From Mesorhizobium sp. LNHC252B00 (GTDB taxonomy: Bacteria; Pseudomonadota; Alphaproteobacteria; Rhizobiales; Rhizobiaceae): a DNA stretch of 64,000 nucleotides. This document shows, piece after piece, positions 17,297-26,180 of this stretch. Position 1 is the stretch's first letter. Every line of letters begins with the position of its first letter. The stretch is taken from the NCBI RefSeq assembly GCF_000502955.1, contig NZ_AYWO01000001.1, forward strand, positions 156,555-220,554, written 5' to 3'. Below the pieces are notes generated by a model. That model was given only the letters and a program-made list of their open reading frames with translations. It was not told the DNA's origin and searched no databases. Both the position numbers and the translations under genes were made by a program.

Positions 17297-18414
17297 GGCG
17301 CCGTCTCCCGCAACGCCTCGATGCGGTCGAGCCAGACGGAAAAGCCGACGCCGGGGATCGGCGTCTTCGCGCCAAGCAAGGTCAGCAGCCGGTCGTAGCG
17401 GCCGCCACCGGCCAACGGCCGGTCGCCATTGTCAGCCGCGATTTCGAAAACCAGGCCGGTGTAGTAATCGAGCGGACGGCCGAAGGCGGCATCGTAACGG
17501 ATGTTTCCGGCCGGCAGGCCATGCGCCTCGATCGCCCTGGCGCGGGCGGCGAACTTCTCCAGCGCGCTATCGAGCGAAAGCCCGCCAGCGCTGGCGAAGG
17601 AGGCCAGCGCCTCGGCCGCGCCATCGAGCGGCACGTCGATCGCCAGAAAACCCTTCAGCGCAGCAAAGGCTTCGTTCGACAGCCGCACGCTGCGCAGTTC
17701 GGCCTTTTCGATCAGCCGCCGTGCAATGTCGGATGGCGGGCGGCCGGCGGATGCCGACAGCCCCGCCTCTTCCATGCCGCCGGCGATGTGAGCCGAAAGT
17801 CCGTCCAGATCACCGTCGAGAACGAGGGCGGCGACCGGGCCGGAGAGCTGACCGTTGCGCGGCGGATTGGCGAGATCTGCGAGTGCCGCCTCAAGCATCG
17901 GCGCCGAACCGAAGGCGCGGGCAAGACGCATACGCCAGCCGCGGGGCAGGCCAAGGGAAGCCAGCACAGCCTCGAAAATGGTCTGGTCGCCGAGCGTGAT
18001 CGCCAGGGCCTGGCCGGGCAGCACCAAGGAAAGCAGCGCATGCGCGTCCGCCAGCGAGCGGGCATCGGCTTCAGCGGTGTCACGGTCGCCGAGGTCCTCG
18101 ATACCGGCCTGGAAGAACTCGTTGCCGCCCTCGCGACGCTGGCGAAAGACCTCGCCGAGATAGGAATAGCGCCGCGGCGTCCCGGCCTGCGAATTTATGT
18201 GGTCGAGACAAACCGGAATGGTGAATTCAGGCCGCAGGCACAATGTCTGCCCCGTCTCGCTTTCGGTCAGAAAGATACGGCGGCGCAAATCCTCGCCGGC
18301 CATGTCGAGGAACGGGTCGGCCGGCTGCAGCACCGCGACCTCGACGGCATGCGTGTCGCGGGTGGCGAAGAGGTTGGTGATGTCGGCTGCGATGGCGGGG
18401 TAGCGGGAGGTCAT
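17293..18414 (-). CDS. hisZ: ATP phosphoribosyltransferase regulatory subunit
   Basis: The 373-aa protein resembles the catalytic core of class II histidyl-tRNA synthetase without its anticodon domain. Visible class II features are [14 protein letters not shown] (motif 2 region) and [27 protein letters not shown] (motif 3 region). It pairs with short HisG to form the hetero-octameric enzyme and carries histidine feedback regulation. It lies between hisS, a true paralogue, and hisG. The ATG at 18414 starts right before the intergenic palindrome. Confidence 0.95.
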   Translation of the reverse strand: MTSRYPAIAADITNLFATRDTHAVEVAVLQPADPFLDMAGEDLRRRIFLTESETGQTLCLRPEFTIPVCLDHINSQAGTPRRYSYLGEVFRQRREGGNEFFQAGIEDLGDRDTAEADARSLADAHALLSLVLPGQALAITLGDQTIFEAVLASLGLPRGWRMRLARAFGSAPMLEAALADLANPPRNGQLSGPVAALVLDGDLDGLSAHIAGGMEEAGLSASAGRPPSDIARRLIEKAELRSVRLSNEAFAALKGFLAIDVPLDGAAEALASFASAGGLSLDSALEKFAARARAIEAHGLPAGNIRYDAAFGRPLDYYTGLVFEIAADNGDRPLAGGGRYDRLLTLLGAKTPIPGVGFSVWLDRIEALRETAP

Positions 18415-18434
18415 CGATCGGATGGGCGCGAGGC

Positions 18435-18590
18435 ACCCCCCTCTGGCCTGCCGGCCATCTCCCCCGCAAGGGGGGAGATTGGCAGCTTGAGGCTCAGCGC
18501 CTCTCCTTCAACGCTGGAGATTGGCGAAAGCCCACGTGACATCCGATCTCCCCCCATGCGGGGGAGATGGCCGGCAGGCCAGAGGGGGGT
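18435..18590. repeat. Composite palindromic intergenic element (RIME-like) between hisS and hisZ
   Basis: The ends are inverted copies of one another: ACCCCCCTCTGGCCTGCCGG on the left matches the complement of CCGGCAGGCCAGAGGGGGGT on the right. Each end also forms its own ATCTCCCCC hairpin. About 65 bp of unique DNA lies between. The same architecture and end sequences recur at 26005-26160, showing a mobile or amplified repeat family typical of rhizobial genomes. Confidence 0.85.
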
Positions 18591-18592
18591 GT

Positions 18593-20098
18593 TCAAGCGT
18601 CACCTTTCGCGCGATCGGCAGCCTGCGCCGCCAAAATCTTCTTCACCTCGGCAACCAGCTCACCCTCCGCGACCGTCACCTGCGCCGGACGGGCGGCGCG
18701 CCATTCGGCGTTGTCTGTGATCTCGGCCGACATGCGCGCGCCTTCGATCAGGTCCTTGATCTGCAACTCGCCCTTGGCGCGCTCGTCGCCACCCTGGATG
18801 ATTGCGACCGGGCAGCCGCGACGGTCGGCATATTTGAGCTGTGCTTTCATGCCGGCGCCGCCGAGGTACATTTCGGAGCGGATGCCGGCGGCACGCAGCT
18901 CCGACACCATCTTCTGGTAACGGCCGAGACTGTCGATATCCTTGTCCATCACCAGCACCACGACCGGCGCGATCACGTCCGAGGTGTCGAGCTTGCCGAG
19001 GTTCTTCAGCGCGGTCATCAGCCTGGAGACGCCGATGGAAAAACCGGTCGCCGGCACCGGCTCGCCGCGAAAGCGCGAGACCAGGCCATCATAACGGCCG
19101 CCGCCACCGACCGAGCCGAAGCGCACGATCTGGCCGTCCTCATTGGGGATTTCCGCCAGCAACTCGGCCTCGAAGACGGGGCCGGTGTAATATTCGAGGC
19201 CGCGCACGACGGAACGGTCCATGGCAATACGGTCCTCGCCATATCCGGCCCCCCTGACCAAGGCTTCAATCGTCGCGAGTTCGCCCACACCTTCCTGGTA
19301 GACTGCGTTCGAACTGACCATGGCATCCTTGCCGGCCTGTGTATTCCTCGCCGTCGCGAGAAGGACTGCCTCGGCTTGCCCGCTGTTCAACCCGGCGCCC
19401 TTGGCGAAGTCGCCTTCGCCTTCCTTGCCGCCATCCCAGCGCCCCGGCCCAAGCAGAAGCCTCACCCCTTCCGGCCCAAGCTTGTCCAGCTTGTCGATCG
19501 CGCGCAGCACCGTCAGCCGGCGGCCGGCATTCTCGTCGCCGCCAAGACCAATCGCCTCCAGAACGCCGTCCAGAACCTTGCGGTTGTTGACGCGGATGAC
19601 GTAGTCGCCGCGCTTGATGCCGAGCGCTTCCATGACGTCTGCCATCATCATCGCCATCTCGGCGTCGGCGGCCACGCCCGGCGTGCCGATCGTGTCGGCG
19701 TCGAACTGCATGAACTGGCGGAAGCGGCCAGGGCCCGGCTTCTCGTTGCGGAACACCCAGCCGGAGCGATAGCTGCGATAGGGTTTCGGCAGGCGCTCAT
19801 AGTTCTCGGCGACAAAGCGCGCCGTCGGCGCGGTCAGGTCATAGCGCAGCGACAGCCATTGGTCGTCGTCATCCTGGAAGGAGAACACGCCTTCGTTGGG
19901 CCGGTCCTGGTCGGGCAGGAATTTTCCAAGCGCATCGGTGTATTCGATCAGCGGCTGGTCGGCCGGTTCGAAGCCATAAAGCTCATAGACCGAGCGGATC
20001 GTCGCCATCATCTTCTCGACGGCGCGGATGTCCTCTGCGCTGCGGTCGGCAAAACCGCGCGGCAGTCGCGCTTTCGTCTTTTCCGATTTATCGGCCAT
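18593..20098 (-). CDS. hisS: Histidyl-tRNA synthetase
   Basis: The product is 501 aa, class IIa synthetase. Residues include the motif 2 arginine loop ([20 protein letters not shown]), the histidine A-box ([15 protein letters not shown]) and motif 3 [17 protein letters not shown] with [11 protein letters not shown], followed by an anticodon-binding domain ([20 protein letters not shown]). It charges tRNA-His with histidine. The ATG at 20098 is chosen because the family N-terminus ([20 protein letters not shown]) follows directly; the upstream extension is not homologous-looking. First gene of hisS-hisZ-hisG. Confidence 0.96.
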   Translation of the reverse strand: MADKSEKTKARLPRGFADRSAEDIRAVEKMMATIRSVYELYGFEPADQPLIEYTDALGKFLPDQDRPNEGVFSFQDDDDQWLSLRYDLTAPTARFVAENYERLPKPYRSYRSGWVFRNEKPGPGRFRQFMQFDADTIGTPGVAADAEMAMMMADVMEALGIKRGDYVIRVNNRKVLDGVLEAIGLGGDENAGRRLTVLRAIDKLDKLGPEGVRLLLGPGRWDGGKEGEGDFAKGAGLNSGQAEAVLLATARNTQAGKDAMVSSNAVYQEGVGELATIEALVRGAGYGEDRIAMDRSVVRGLEYYTGPVFEAELLAEIPNEDGQIVRFGSVGGGGRYDGLVSRFRGEPVPATGFSIGVSRLMTALKNLGKLDTSDVIAPVVVLVMDKDIDSLGRYQKMVSELRAAGIRSEMYLGGAGMKAQLKYADRRGCPVAIIQGGDERAKGELQIKDLIEGARMSAEITDNAEWRAARPAQVTVAEGELVAEVKKILAAQAADRAKGDA

Positions 20099-20188
20099 GA
20101 GCTGGATCTTTTTTGTTGGGTAAATGCGGACTTGTTTCAAGTGCGCGTGTCCTAGCCGAACCGGCTTTGTGCGGCAAGGCCGCCGAGG

Positions 20189-20224
20189 CGCACCCATCTG
20201 CACTCTCTCAGAGAGATGGGTGCG
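20189..20224 (-). other. Long hairpin in the hisS upstream region
   Basis: CGCACCCATCT (20189-20199) pairs perfectly with AGATGGGTGCG (20214-20224), and the inner part CTCTCTCAGAGAG is itself palindromic. It lies about 90-125 nt upstream of the hisS start, possibly in its 5' leader. No run of His codons was seen, so classical leader-peptide attenuation is not supported. Its role is unknown. Confidence 0.5.
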
Positions 20225-20354
20225 AGCGCCCGCCTTCGTTTCAGCCGCCCCTGAAACAGAAACGCACCGAGAATGAAACAATCCCACCATGGGCGCGGCA
20301 TCGTGCCGACACAATCGCGGTCGATAAACGCGCCGAAATGAGGGGTTCGCGGCG

Positions 20355-20609
20355 ATGACCAGCACAGCAAGATTTCATACCATCGGCAGCGATGCCGGCG
20401 AATTGCCCGCACGCTTGCGCCCGGCCGACATCCACGCTCCGAAAATGGTCAGCCAGGCTGCCGGCCCGTTCGAAGTCCCGGCCGACACCGGCAACAGCCC
20501 GTCCATGCGCGACGCGTTGATGACCGGGCTGCTGGTGATCTATCCAACAGTGGCCACGGTGGTGGCGATCGTCGCCGGCCTGGTGCTGGCCAGCGCCAAC
20601 GGCACCTGA
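20355..20609 (+). CDS. Small single-span membrane protein, hypothetical
   Basis: The product is 84 aa. The first 50 residues are polar with several Pro; the C-terminal part [20 protein letters not shown] is one membrane helix, ending in a short SANGT tail. No strong ribosome site is seen before the ATG. The frame ends two bases before the convergent tag gene. It is not recognised as a known family, so it is a modest-confidence gene call. Confidence 0.5.
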   Translation: MTSTARFHTIGSDAGELPARLRPADIHAPKMVSQAAGPFEVPADTGNSPSMRDALMTGLLVIYPTVATVVAIVAGLVLASANGT

Positions 20610-20611
20610 GC

Positions 20612-21250
20612 CTATTTCGGCCGTTTAAAGGCCTTCCGCTGCTTCTCAACCTCTTTGCGGCAGACACAGCCCTCGAGATGGTCGTTGACCAGACCCATCG
20701 CCTGCATGAAGGCGTAGACGGTGGTCGGGCCGACAAAGCTCCAGCCGCGCTTCTTCAACTCCTTTGAAATTCGCACCGAGACGGCCGTGGTCGGGTTGGC
20801 GCGCAGATGGGCGAGATCGACGATCTGCGGCCGCTCATCCTTGCCGGGTTCGAACTTCCAGAACCAGGCGGCCAGCGAGCCGAATTCATCCACCATTTCG
20901 CGGGCGCGCTTAGCGTTGTTGATGGTCGAGACGATCTTGCCGCGATGGCGGATGATGCCGGCATTGCCGAGCAGGCGCTCGACATCCTTGTCGGTGAAGG
21001 CGGCGATCTTGTCGAATTCGAAATTGGCGAAGGCTTCGCGAAAATTCTCCCGCTTGCGCAGGATGGTCAGCCACGACAGGCCCGACTGAAAGCCTTCGAG
21101 GCAGATCTTTTCGAACAGCCTGTGGTCATCGGCCACCGGCCGTCCCCACTCATGGTCGTGGTAGTGCAGGTAATCAGGCAGATTGCCGTGCCAGAAGCAG
21201 CGCGCGACACCGTCGGGACCGGCGAGCAGGCCGGTGTTTTCCTTGTTCAT
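20612..21250 (-). CDS. tag: DNA-3-methyladenine glycosylase I
   Basis: The 212-aa protein fits the Tag family: N-terminal CFWHGNLPDYLHYHDHEWGRPV, DHRLFEKICLEGFQSGLSWL, TILRKRENFREAFANFEF, and a C-terminal zinc-site region with His and Cys (GLVNDHLEGCVCRKEVEK). It removes 3-methyladenine from alkylated DNA as the first step of base excision repair. The ATG at 21250 gives the family N-terminus; an upstream frame to 21289 is unlikely. Transcribed alone. Confidence 0.92.
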   Translation of the reverse strand: MNKENTGLLAGPDGVARCFWHGNLPDYLHYHDHEWGRPVADDHRLFEKICLEGFQSGLSWLTILRKRENFREAFANFEFDKIAAFTDKDVERLLGNAGIIRHRGKIVSTINNAKRAREMVDEFGSLAAWFWKFEPGKDERPQIVDLAHLRANPTTAVSVRISKELKKRGWSFVGPTTVYAFMQAMGLVNDHLEGCVCRKEVEKQRKAFKRPK

Positions 21251-21464
21251 AGGCAAAAATCCGTTCGTTAATATGCTTCTGGGCTGCATTTACTGCGGCT
21301 TTACCAGATTCCTGAACCCGGCGGTAACCACACCAAAAGGTTTACTGACACTTGCGCATTTTACGCATTCCGATTCATGTTTCGGTTGCTGCTCGCACGC
21401 CAATGATCGCCGAACCGGGAGGACGTTTCCACCCGTTTGTATCAGACGATCAAGGTGCGTTCCG

Positions 21465-22205
21465 ATGAAGACAATTCTGTTTCCCATGCTCGGCGCCATG
21501 GCTGTGTTTGCCGCCGGCGTCACGCCCTCGACTGCCGGCGACCGCTATGTCGACAGGCCTCCGGTGATGGTGAGTCCCGACCTTTCCGCCCCTTGGGTGC
21601 TGCAGCTCGGCCATGCGCCCGGCATCGTGCGACAGAACCGCCAGATCGTGCAGCAGCAGCCGCGGCTGCGCGCTGCGCAACAGCCCGACCGGGTGCAGAC
21701 GGCAGCGGTGCAGCCGCCCGCGAAACGTGTTGCCATGCGTCCGCAGATCAACCCGATCTTCCTGCCACAGGAGGTCGACTATGACGGCCCGCAGAAGCCC
21801 GGCACGATCGTCATCGACACCACGCAGAATTTCCTTTTCCTGGTCGAGAAGGACGGCAAGGCGCGGCGCTATGGCGTCGGCACCGGCAAGCCGGGCTTCG
21901 AATGGTCGGGCACGCACAAGATCACCAACAAGCGCGAATGGCCGGACTGGCGCCCGCCGGCGCAGATGATCAAGCGCGAAGCCGCCAAGGGTCGCTATCT
22001 GCCGACCTATCTGGCCGGAGGCACGGAGAACCCACTCGGCGCCCGCGCGCTCTATCTCGGCACGACCGAATACCGTATCCACGGCACCAACCAGCCGTGG
22101 ACGATCGGCGGCGCGGTGTCGTCGGGTTGCATTCGCATGCGCAACGAGGACGTGGTCGACCTCTATGAACGGGTCAATGTCGGAACCACGGTCGAGGTGA
22201 TATGA
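21465..22205 (+). CDS. L,D-transpeptidase, YkuD family
   Basis: The 246-aa secreted protein has a signal peptide (about residues 1-24, ending TPSTAG), a Gln/Pro-rich linker (residues 45-85) and a YkuD domain. The catalytic motif is HGTNQPWTIGGAVSSGCIRM, containing the His and the nucleophilic Cys of the HG-x(n)-S-x-GC-x-R signature. It cross-links peptidoglycan between meso-DAP residues or attaches proteins in the periplasm. The start follows directly after a GTGCGTTCCG stretch with no strong ribosome site. Downstream hairpin at 22304 is its probable terminator. Confidence 0.9.
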   Translation: MKTILFPMLGAMAVFAAGVTPSTAGDRYVDRPPVMVSPDLSAPWVLQLGHAPGIVRQNRQIVQQQPRLRAAQQPDRVQTAAVQPPAKRVAMRPQINPIFLPQEVDYDGPQKPGTIVIDTTQNFLFLVEKDGKARRYGVGTGKPGFEWSGTHKITNKREWPDWRPPAQMIKREAAKGRYLPTYLAGGTENPLGARALYLGTTEYRIHGTNQPWTIGGAVSSGCIRMRNEDVVDLYERVNVGTTVEVI

Positions 22206-22303
22206 TAGGTCTTGCGAATCACTTGGCCGGCAATGCAATCTGCTTTTGCGGGCCAGTTTAGGGATAACGGGGGACGGGTCGTATGGGGATGCGGCCAGTC
22301 AGG

Positions 22304-22338
22304 AAGGGCAGCACGGGAAACCGCGCTGCCCTTTCCGT
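22304..22338 (+). terminator. Probable terminator of the L,D-transpeptidase gene
   Basis: AAGGGCAGC (22304-22312) pairs with GCTGCCCTT (22325-22333) around a 12-nt loop and is followed by TCCGTTTTG. The T-run is interrupted, so efficiency is uncertain. Confidence 0.5.
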
Positions 22339-22477
22339 TTTGATCGGCGTCTGATCCATAACAAAGACGCTTTCGTCCGTACGTCGCGCAAGAGGCATGA
22401 CGGTTCGCTTTCGTGCTGCCCTTGCCGGTGTTCTTTTGCTATGTCGGCGGCAACACTCAGAGCAAAAGAGTTCACCC

Positions 22478-23491
22478 ATGCCCCTGTCCGAAGATAGCCG
22501 TTATCTCAAGGGCGGCCCGGTTGCCCAGCGCATCATCGCAACTGTCGGCGAGGACGCGGCGATTGCCAAAGCCGAAGGTTTTGCGCCCAAGCTGATCTCG
22601 ATCACCGTCGGCGACACCGCGGCGGTGGAGGTCTATGTGCGCAACCAGCGCGCCAAGGCGCAACTGGCCGGCATCGATTTCGAGGAAAGGCGCTTTCCCG
22701 CCACCATCACCGCCGGAGAGCTGGAAGCGGCGATCCACGGCCTGAATGCCGATCCGCGCGTCACCGGCATCATCATCCAGCGGCCGGTCCCTGCCCATAT
22801 CCCAATCAGGACGCTGCAGGCGGCGGTGCATCCGCTAAAGGATGTCGAAGGCATGCATCCGTCCTCGATCGGCAACATCGTCTACAATCAGCTCGACCTC
22901 GCCCCCTGCACGGCGGCCGCTTCGGTCGAGCTGCTGAAGGAGACCGGCCTCGACCTCAAGGGGCTGGAAGTCGTGATCGTCGGCCATTCGGAAATCGTCG
23001 GCAAACCGATCGCCTTCCTGTTGATGAGCGAGGGCGCGACGGTAACGGTCTGCCACCACATGACGCGATCGGTCGCCGCCCATGCGCGGCGCGCCGACGC
23101 GCTGTTCGTCGCCGTCGGCAAGCCAAGGCTGATCAAGGCCGACATGGTCAAGCCGGGCGCTGCCGTGATCGACATCGGCATCAATTCCGAGATCGGACCC
23201 GACGGCTCCAGCCGCATCGTCGGCGATGTCGACACCGACAGCGTGCGCGAGGTTGCCTCGTGGATCACGCCGGTGCCGGGCGGCGTCGGCCCGATCACGG
23301 TCGCCATCTTGCTGCGCAACACAATGGTGGCGCTCAGCCGCCAGCGCGCGCTGTACGAGGCGACCTACGGCACCGCCGACAGGCTGGCGGCAGATAACGC
23401 CGGGACAGGCGGGGCTATTCCGCGGCGATCAAGCTCTCGTCCAGCACGCCTTCCGGCTTTGGCCCACCATAGGCCCAGTCGAGAAGCTTGA
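22478..23491 (+). CDS. folD: FolD-family methylenetetrahydrofolate dehydrogenase/cyclohydrolase, variant active site
   Basis: The product is 337 aa. Family blocks are present: VEVYVRNQRAKAQLAGI, DPRVTGIIIQRPVPAHI, PLKDVEGMHP, the NADP loop VVIVGHSEIVGKPIAFLL and WITPVPGGVGPITVAILLRN. FolD interconverts methylene-, methenyl- and formyl-tetrahydrofolate. The catalytic Lys expected four residues after Tyr53 is Gln57 (CAG, 22646-22648), which may abolish cyclohydrolase activity. The tail after NT extends about 45 residues and overlaps the convergent glcF by 77 bp. A normal FolD probably exists elsewhere; not checkable here. Confidence 0.88.
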   Translation: MPLSEDSRYLKGGPVAQRIIATVGEDAAIAKAEGFAPKLISITVGDTAAVEVYVRNQRAKAQLAGIDFEERRFPATITAGELEAAIHGLNADPRVTGIIIQRPVPAHIPIRTLQAAVHPLKDVEGMHPSSIGNIVYNQLDLAPCTAAASVELLKETGLDLKGLEVVIVGHSEIVGKPIAFLLMSEGATVTVCHHMTRSVAAHARRADALFVAVGKPRLIKADMVKPGAAVIDIGINSEIGPDGSSRIVGDVDTDSVREVASWITPVPGGVGPITVAILLRNTMVALSRQRALYEATYGTADRLAADNAGTGGAIPRRSSSRPARLPALAHHRPSREA

Positions 23492-24740
23492 TCGTGTGCA
23501 TGACCGGCAGCTTCGCGGCGGAAGCGATCTGCGTGATGCAGCCGATATTGCCAGTGGCGACGATCGAGGCACCCGTCGCCTCGATGTTTTTCACCTTGCG
23601 GTCGCGCAGCTTCGCCGAAATCTCGGGCTGCAGGATGTTGTAGGTGCCGGCCGAACCGCAGCACAGGTGGCCTTCGCGGGGCTCGCGCACGATGAAGCCG
23701 GCCTTGGCCAGCAGTTCCTTCGGCTGGCGGGTGATCTTCTGGCCGTGCTGCATCGAGCAGGCCGAATGATAGGCGACGACGGTGCCCGGTTTGCGCACCG
23801 GTTCGGGCAAGTCGAGACCCGCCAGATACTCGGTGACGTCCTTGGCCAGGGCCGAAACGCGCGCGGCCTTGTCGGCATAGGCCGGATCGTGCCGCAGCAT
23901 GAAGCCATAATCCTTGATGGTGGTGCCGCAGCCGGACGCGGTGATGACGATGGCATCAAGGCCGCCTTGTTCGATCGTACGCGTCCAGGCGTCGACATTC
24001 TGCCTTGCGGAGGCCAGGGCAGCTTGCTCCCGCCCCATATGATGCACCAGTGCGCCGCAACAGCCCTCGCCCTGCGGCACCACGACCTCGACGCCGAGCC
24101 GCGTCAGCAGCGAAATCGTCGTCTCGTTGATGGCGGGATCGAGCACCGATTGCGCGCAGCCGGTGAGGATGGCGACGCGGCCCTTTTGGGTCCCCTGCCC
24201 GGCATGGGTGCCTGGTGAAGCGCTTGGCGAGGCCGTGGGGATCGAGGCCGGGGCGAGCTTGAGCATCGCGCCGAGCGGCTTCAGCGCCGGGACCTTTTCG
24301 AACACGCCAATGAGCGGCTTGCCCAGCTTCGCAAGCTTGAGCGCAGCGCGGAAACGCGCGGGATGGGGCAGCACGAAGGCCAGCATGGCACGGGTCAGGC
24401 GGTCGAGCAGCGGCCGCTTGTAGGTCTCCTGGATATGGGCGCGGGCATGGTCGACCAGATGCATGTAGTTGACGCCCGATGGGCATGTCGTCATGCAGGC
24501 AAGGCAGGACAGGCAGCGGTCGATATGGGTGACGATGTCCTTGTCGGCGGGACGGCCGTTTTCCAGCATGTCCTTGATCAGGTAGATGCGGCCGCGCGGT
24601 GAATCGAGCTCGTTGCCCAATGTCACATAGGTCGGGCAGGTCGCGGTGCAGAAGCCGCAATGCACGCATTTGCGCAGGATCTTCTCGGATTCCGCGACGT
24701 GCGGATCGGCAAGCTGGGCAAGCGAAAAATTGGTCTGCAT
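23415..24740 (-). CDS. glcF: Glycolate oxidase iron-sulfur subunit
   Basis: The product is 441 aa. Two 4Fe-4S motifs stand near the N-terminus: CVHCGFCTATCPTY and CLSCLACMTTCPSG. Two CCG domains follow, with CCGALVHHMG and CCGSAGTYNI, as in GlcF and heterodisulfide reductase D. It passes electrons from the GlcDE flavin to the respiratory chain at the inner membrane face. Third gene of glcDEF, starting 11 bp after the glcE stop. Confidence 0.94.
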   Translation of the reverse strand: MQTNFSLAQLADPHVAESEKILRKCVHCGFCTATCPTYVTLGNELDSPRGRIYLIKDMLENGRPADKDIVTHIDRCLSCLACMTTCPSGVNYMHLVDHARAHIQETYKRPLLDRLTRAMLAFVLPHPARFRAALKLAKLGKPLIGVFEKVPALKPLGAMLKLAPASIPTASPSASPGTHAGQGTQKGRVAILTGCAQSVLDPAINETTISLLTRLGVEVVVPQGEGCCGALVHHMGREQAALASARQNVDAWTRTIEQGGLDAIVITASGCGTTIKDYGFMLRHDPAYADKAARVSALAKDVTEYLAGLDLPEPVRKPGTVVAYHSACSMQHGQKITRQPKELLAKAGFIVREPREGHLCCGSAGTYNILQPEISAKLRDRKVKNIEATGASIVATGNIGCITQIASAAKLPVMHTIKLLDWAYGGPKPEGVLDESLIAAE

Positions 24741-24751
24741 CGCGTTGGATC

Positions 24752-25957
24752 CTAGGCCATGCGGCCGGGATTGAGGATGTTTTTAGGATCGAATTCCTGC
24801 TTCAGCCGGAGGCTGAGTGCTGCCAAGGCCGGCGGCTGCGGCTCGAACACCGGCAAGGCGGCGCGATGGGAAGGTGCGGCGCGCACCAGCGTCGCATGGC
24901 CGCCGCCATGTTTCCGCAACAGCCCGCGCAGCAATGCGGCTTCCGGATCGCCCTGTTCCATGCGCAGCCACACCAGGCCGCCCTGCCAGTCATAGAAGGC
25001 GCTGACGGCGGCCTGCATGCGCAAGGCCAGCACCATCTGGTGGCCCGCTCCCGGCGTCATCGACACGCGCCACACCGGTTTCTCGCTGCTGTCGGCGAAG
25101 GGCCTGCAATCGCGCACGTCGCGCCAGATCAGCCGTGAAATTTCTCCGGAAATCTCCTCCAGCGGCCCGGCCTTGCCGAGCAGCGTTTTCAGCGCGGCGA
25201 CGCGGTAGGCGACCGACGGACCAAAGCCCTCGACACGCAGCAGCGTGGCGGCCTCGCTGCCGAGCGCGCCGCCGGCGACGCGTGCGGCGATGCGCTCCGG
25301 CAGATGGGCGGCACTCGACACTTCAGCACTCGAACCGAGCGCCAATGCCATGGCTGCTGCGGCCGCATCGTCGAGCAGGCCACGGATGGCGAGCGTGACT
25401 TCGGTCTCGGCGGCCGGCAGCACCTTGAAAGTGACGTCGGTGAACACGGCCAGCGTGCCCCAGCTGTTGGCCATCAGCTTCGACATGTCATAGCCGGTGA
25501 CGTTCTTGACGACGCGACCGCCCGACTTGAAGGCCTCGCCACGGCCCGACACTACATTGATGCCCAGAATATGATCGCGTGCCGCGCCCGCCTTCAGCCG
25601 GCGCGGACCGGAAAGGTTCGCGGCGAGCACGCCGCCGATCGTTCCTTTGCCAGCTTCGTCGCCAAGCAGCGGGCCGTAGTCCATCGGCTCGAAGGCAAGC
25701 TGCTGGCCGTTTTCCGCCAGCAACTTCTCGATGTCGGCCAGCGGTGTGCCTGCCTTGGCCGACAGCACCAGTTCGGCGGGTTCGTAAAGCGTGACACCGG
25801 CGAGCTTCGACAGGTCGAGCGTGTGTTCGGTTTGCAGCGGACGGCCGATGCCGCGCTTGGACCCATGGCCAAGGATTTCGAGCGGCGCCTCTTCCGCCAC
25901 CGCCCAGGCGACGGTGGACAGGACTTCGTCTGAAGTGGTTGGCGTGAAGGTGGTCAT
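24752..25957 (-). CDS. glcE: Glycolate oxidase FAD-binding subunit
   Basis: The 401-aa protein has an FAD_binding_4 (PCMH-type) domain: LEILGHGSKRGIGRP, LLGDEAGKGTIGGVLAANLS and KSGGRVVKNVTGYDMSKLMA. A shorter C-terminal domain than GlcD is typical of GlcE. It forms the flavin part of glycolate oxidase with GlcD, oxidising glycolate to glyoxylate. It lies between glcD (across a 223-bp repeat-containing gap) and glcF. Confidence 0.92.
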   Translation of the reverse strand: MTTFTPTTSDEVLSTVAWAVAEEAPLEILGHGSKRGIGRPLQTEHTLDLSKLAGVTLYEPAELVLSAKAGTPLADIEKLLAENGQQLAFEPMDYGPLLGDEAGKGTIGGVLAANLSGPRRLKAGAARDHILGINVVSGRGEAFKSGGRVVKNVTGYDMSKLMANSWGTLAVFTDVTFKVLPAAETEVTLAIRGLLDDAAAAAMALALGSSAEVSSAAHLPERIAARVAGGALGSEAATLLRVEGFGPSVAYRVAALKTLLGKAGPLEEISGEISRLIWRDVRDCRPFADSSEKPVWRVSMTPGAGHQMVLALRMQAAVSAFYDWQGGLVWLRMEQGDPEAALLRGLLRKHGGGHATLVRAAPSHRAALPVFEPQPPALAALSLRLKQEFDPKNILNPGRMA

Positions 25958-26004
25958 GAGGAGAACGCGCCAGTCGTGAATACCGAGATGCCGCGATCCT
26001 TGGC

Positions 26005-26160
26005 GCCCCCCTCTGTCCTACCGGACATCTCCCCCTCAAGGGGGGAGATTTGCTGACGGTCTTGCTTTCGCCAATCCCCAACCGAGGCGGTAGGGCGAGA
26101 TGTCGAAGCTGCCGATCTCCCCCCTTGAGGGGGAGATGTCCGGCAGGACAGAGGGGGGTG
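26005..26160. repeat. Composite palindromic intergenic element (RIME-like) between glcD and glcE
   Basis: The left end GCCCCCCTCTGTCCTACCGG and the right end CCGGCAGGACAGAGGGGGGT are inverted copies (one mismatch), each with an inner ATCTCCCCCTC hairpin. It is the same family as 18435-18590; both right ends are followed by GTTCAAGCG, and the unique middle parts share GCTTTCGCCAAT in opposite orientation. It sits inside the glc operon. Confidence 0.85.
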
Positions 26161-26180
26161 TTCAAGCGCCGACATGTCCC

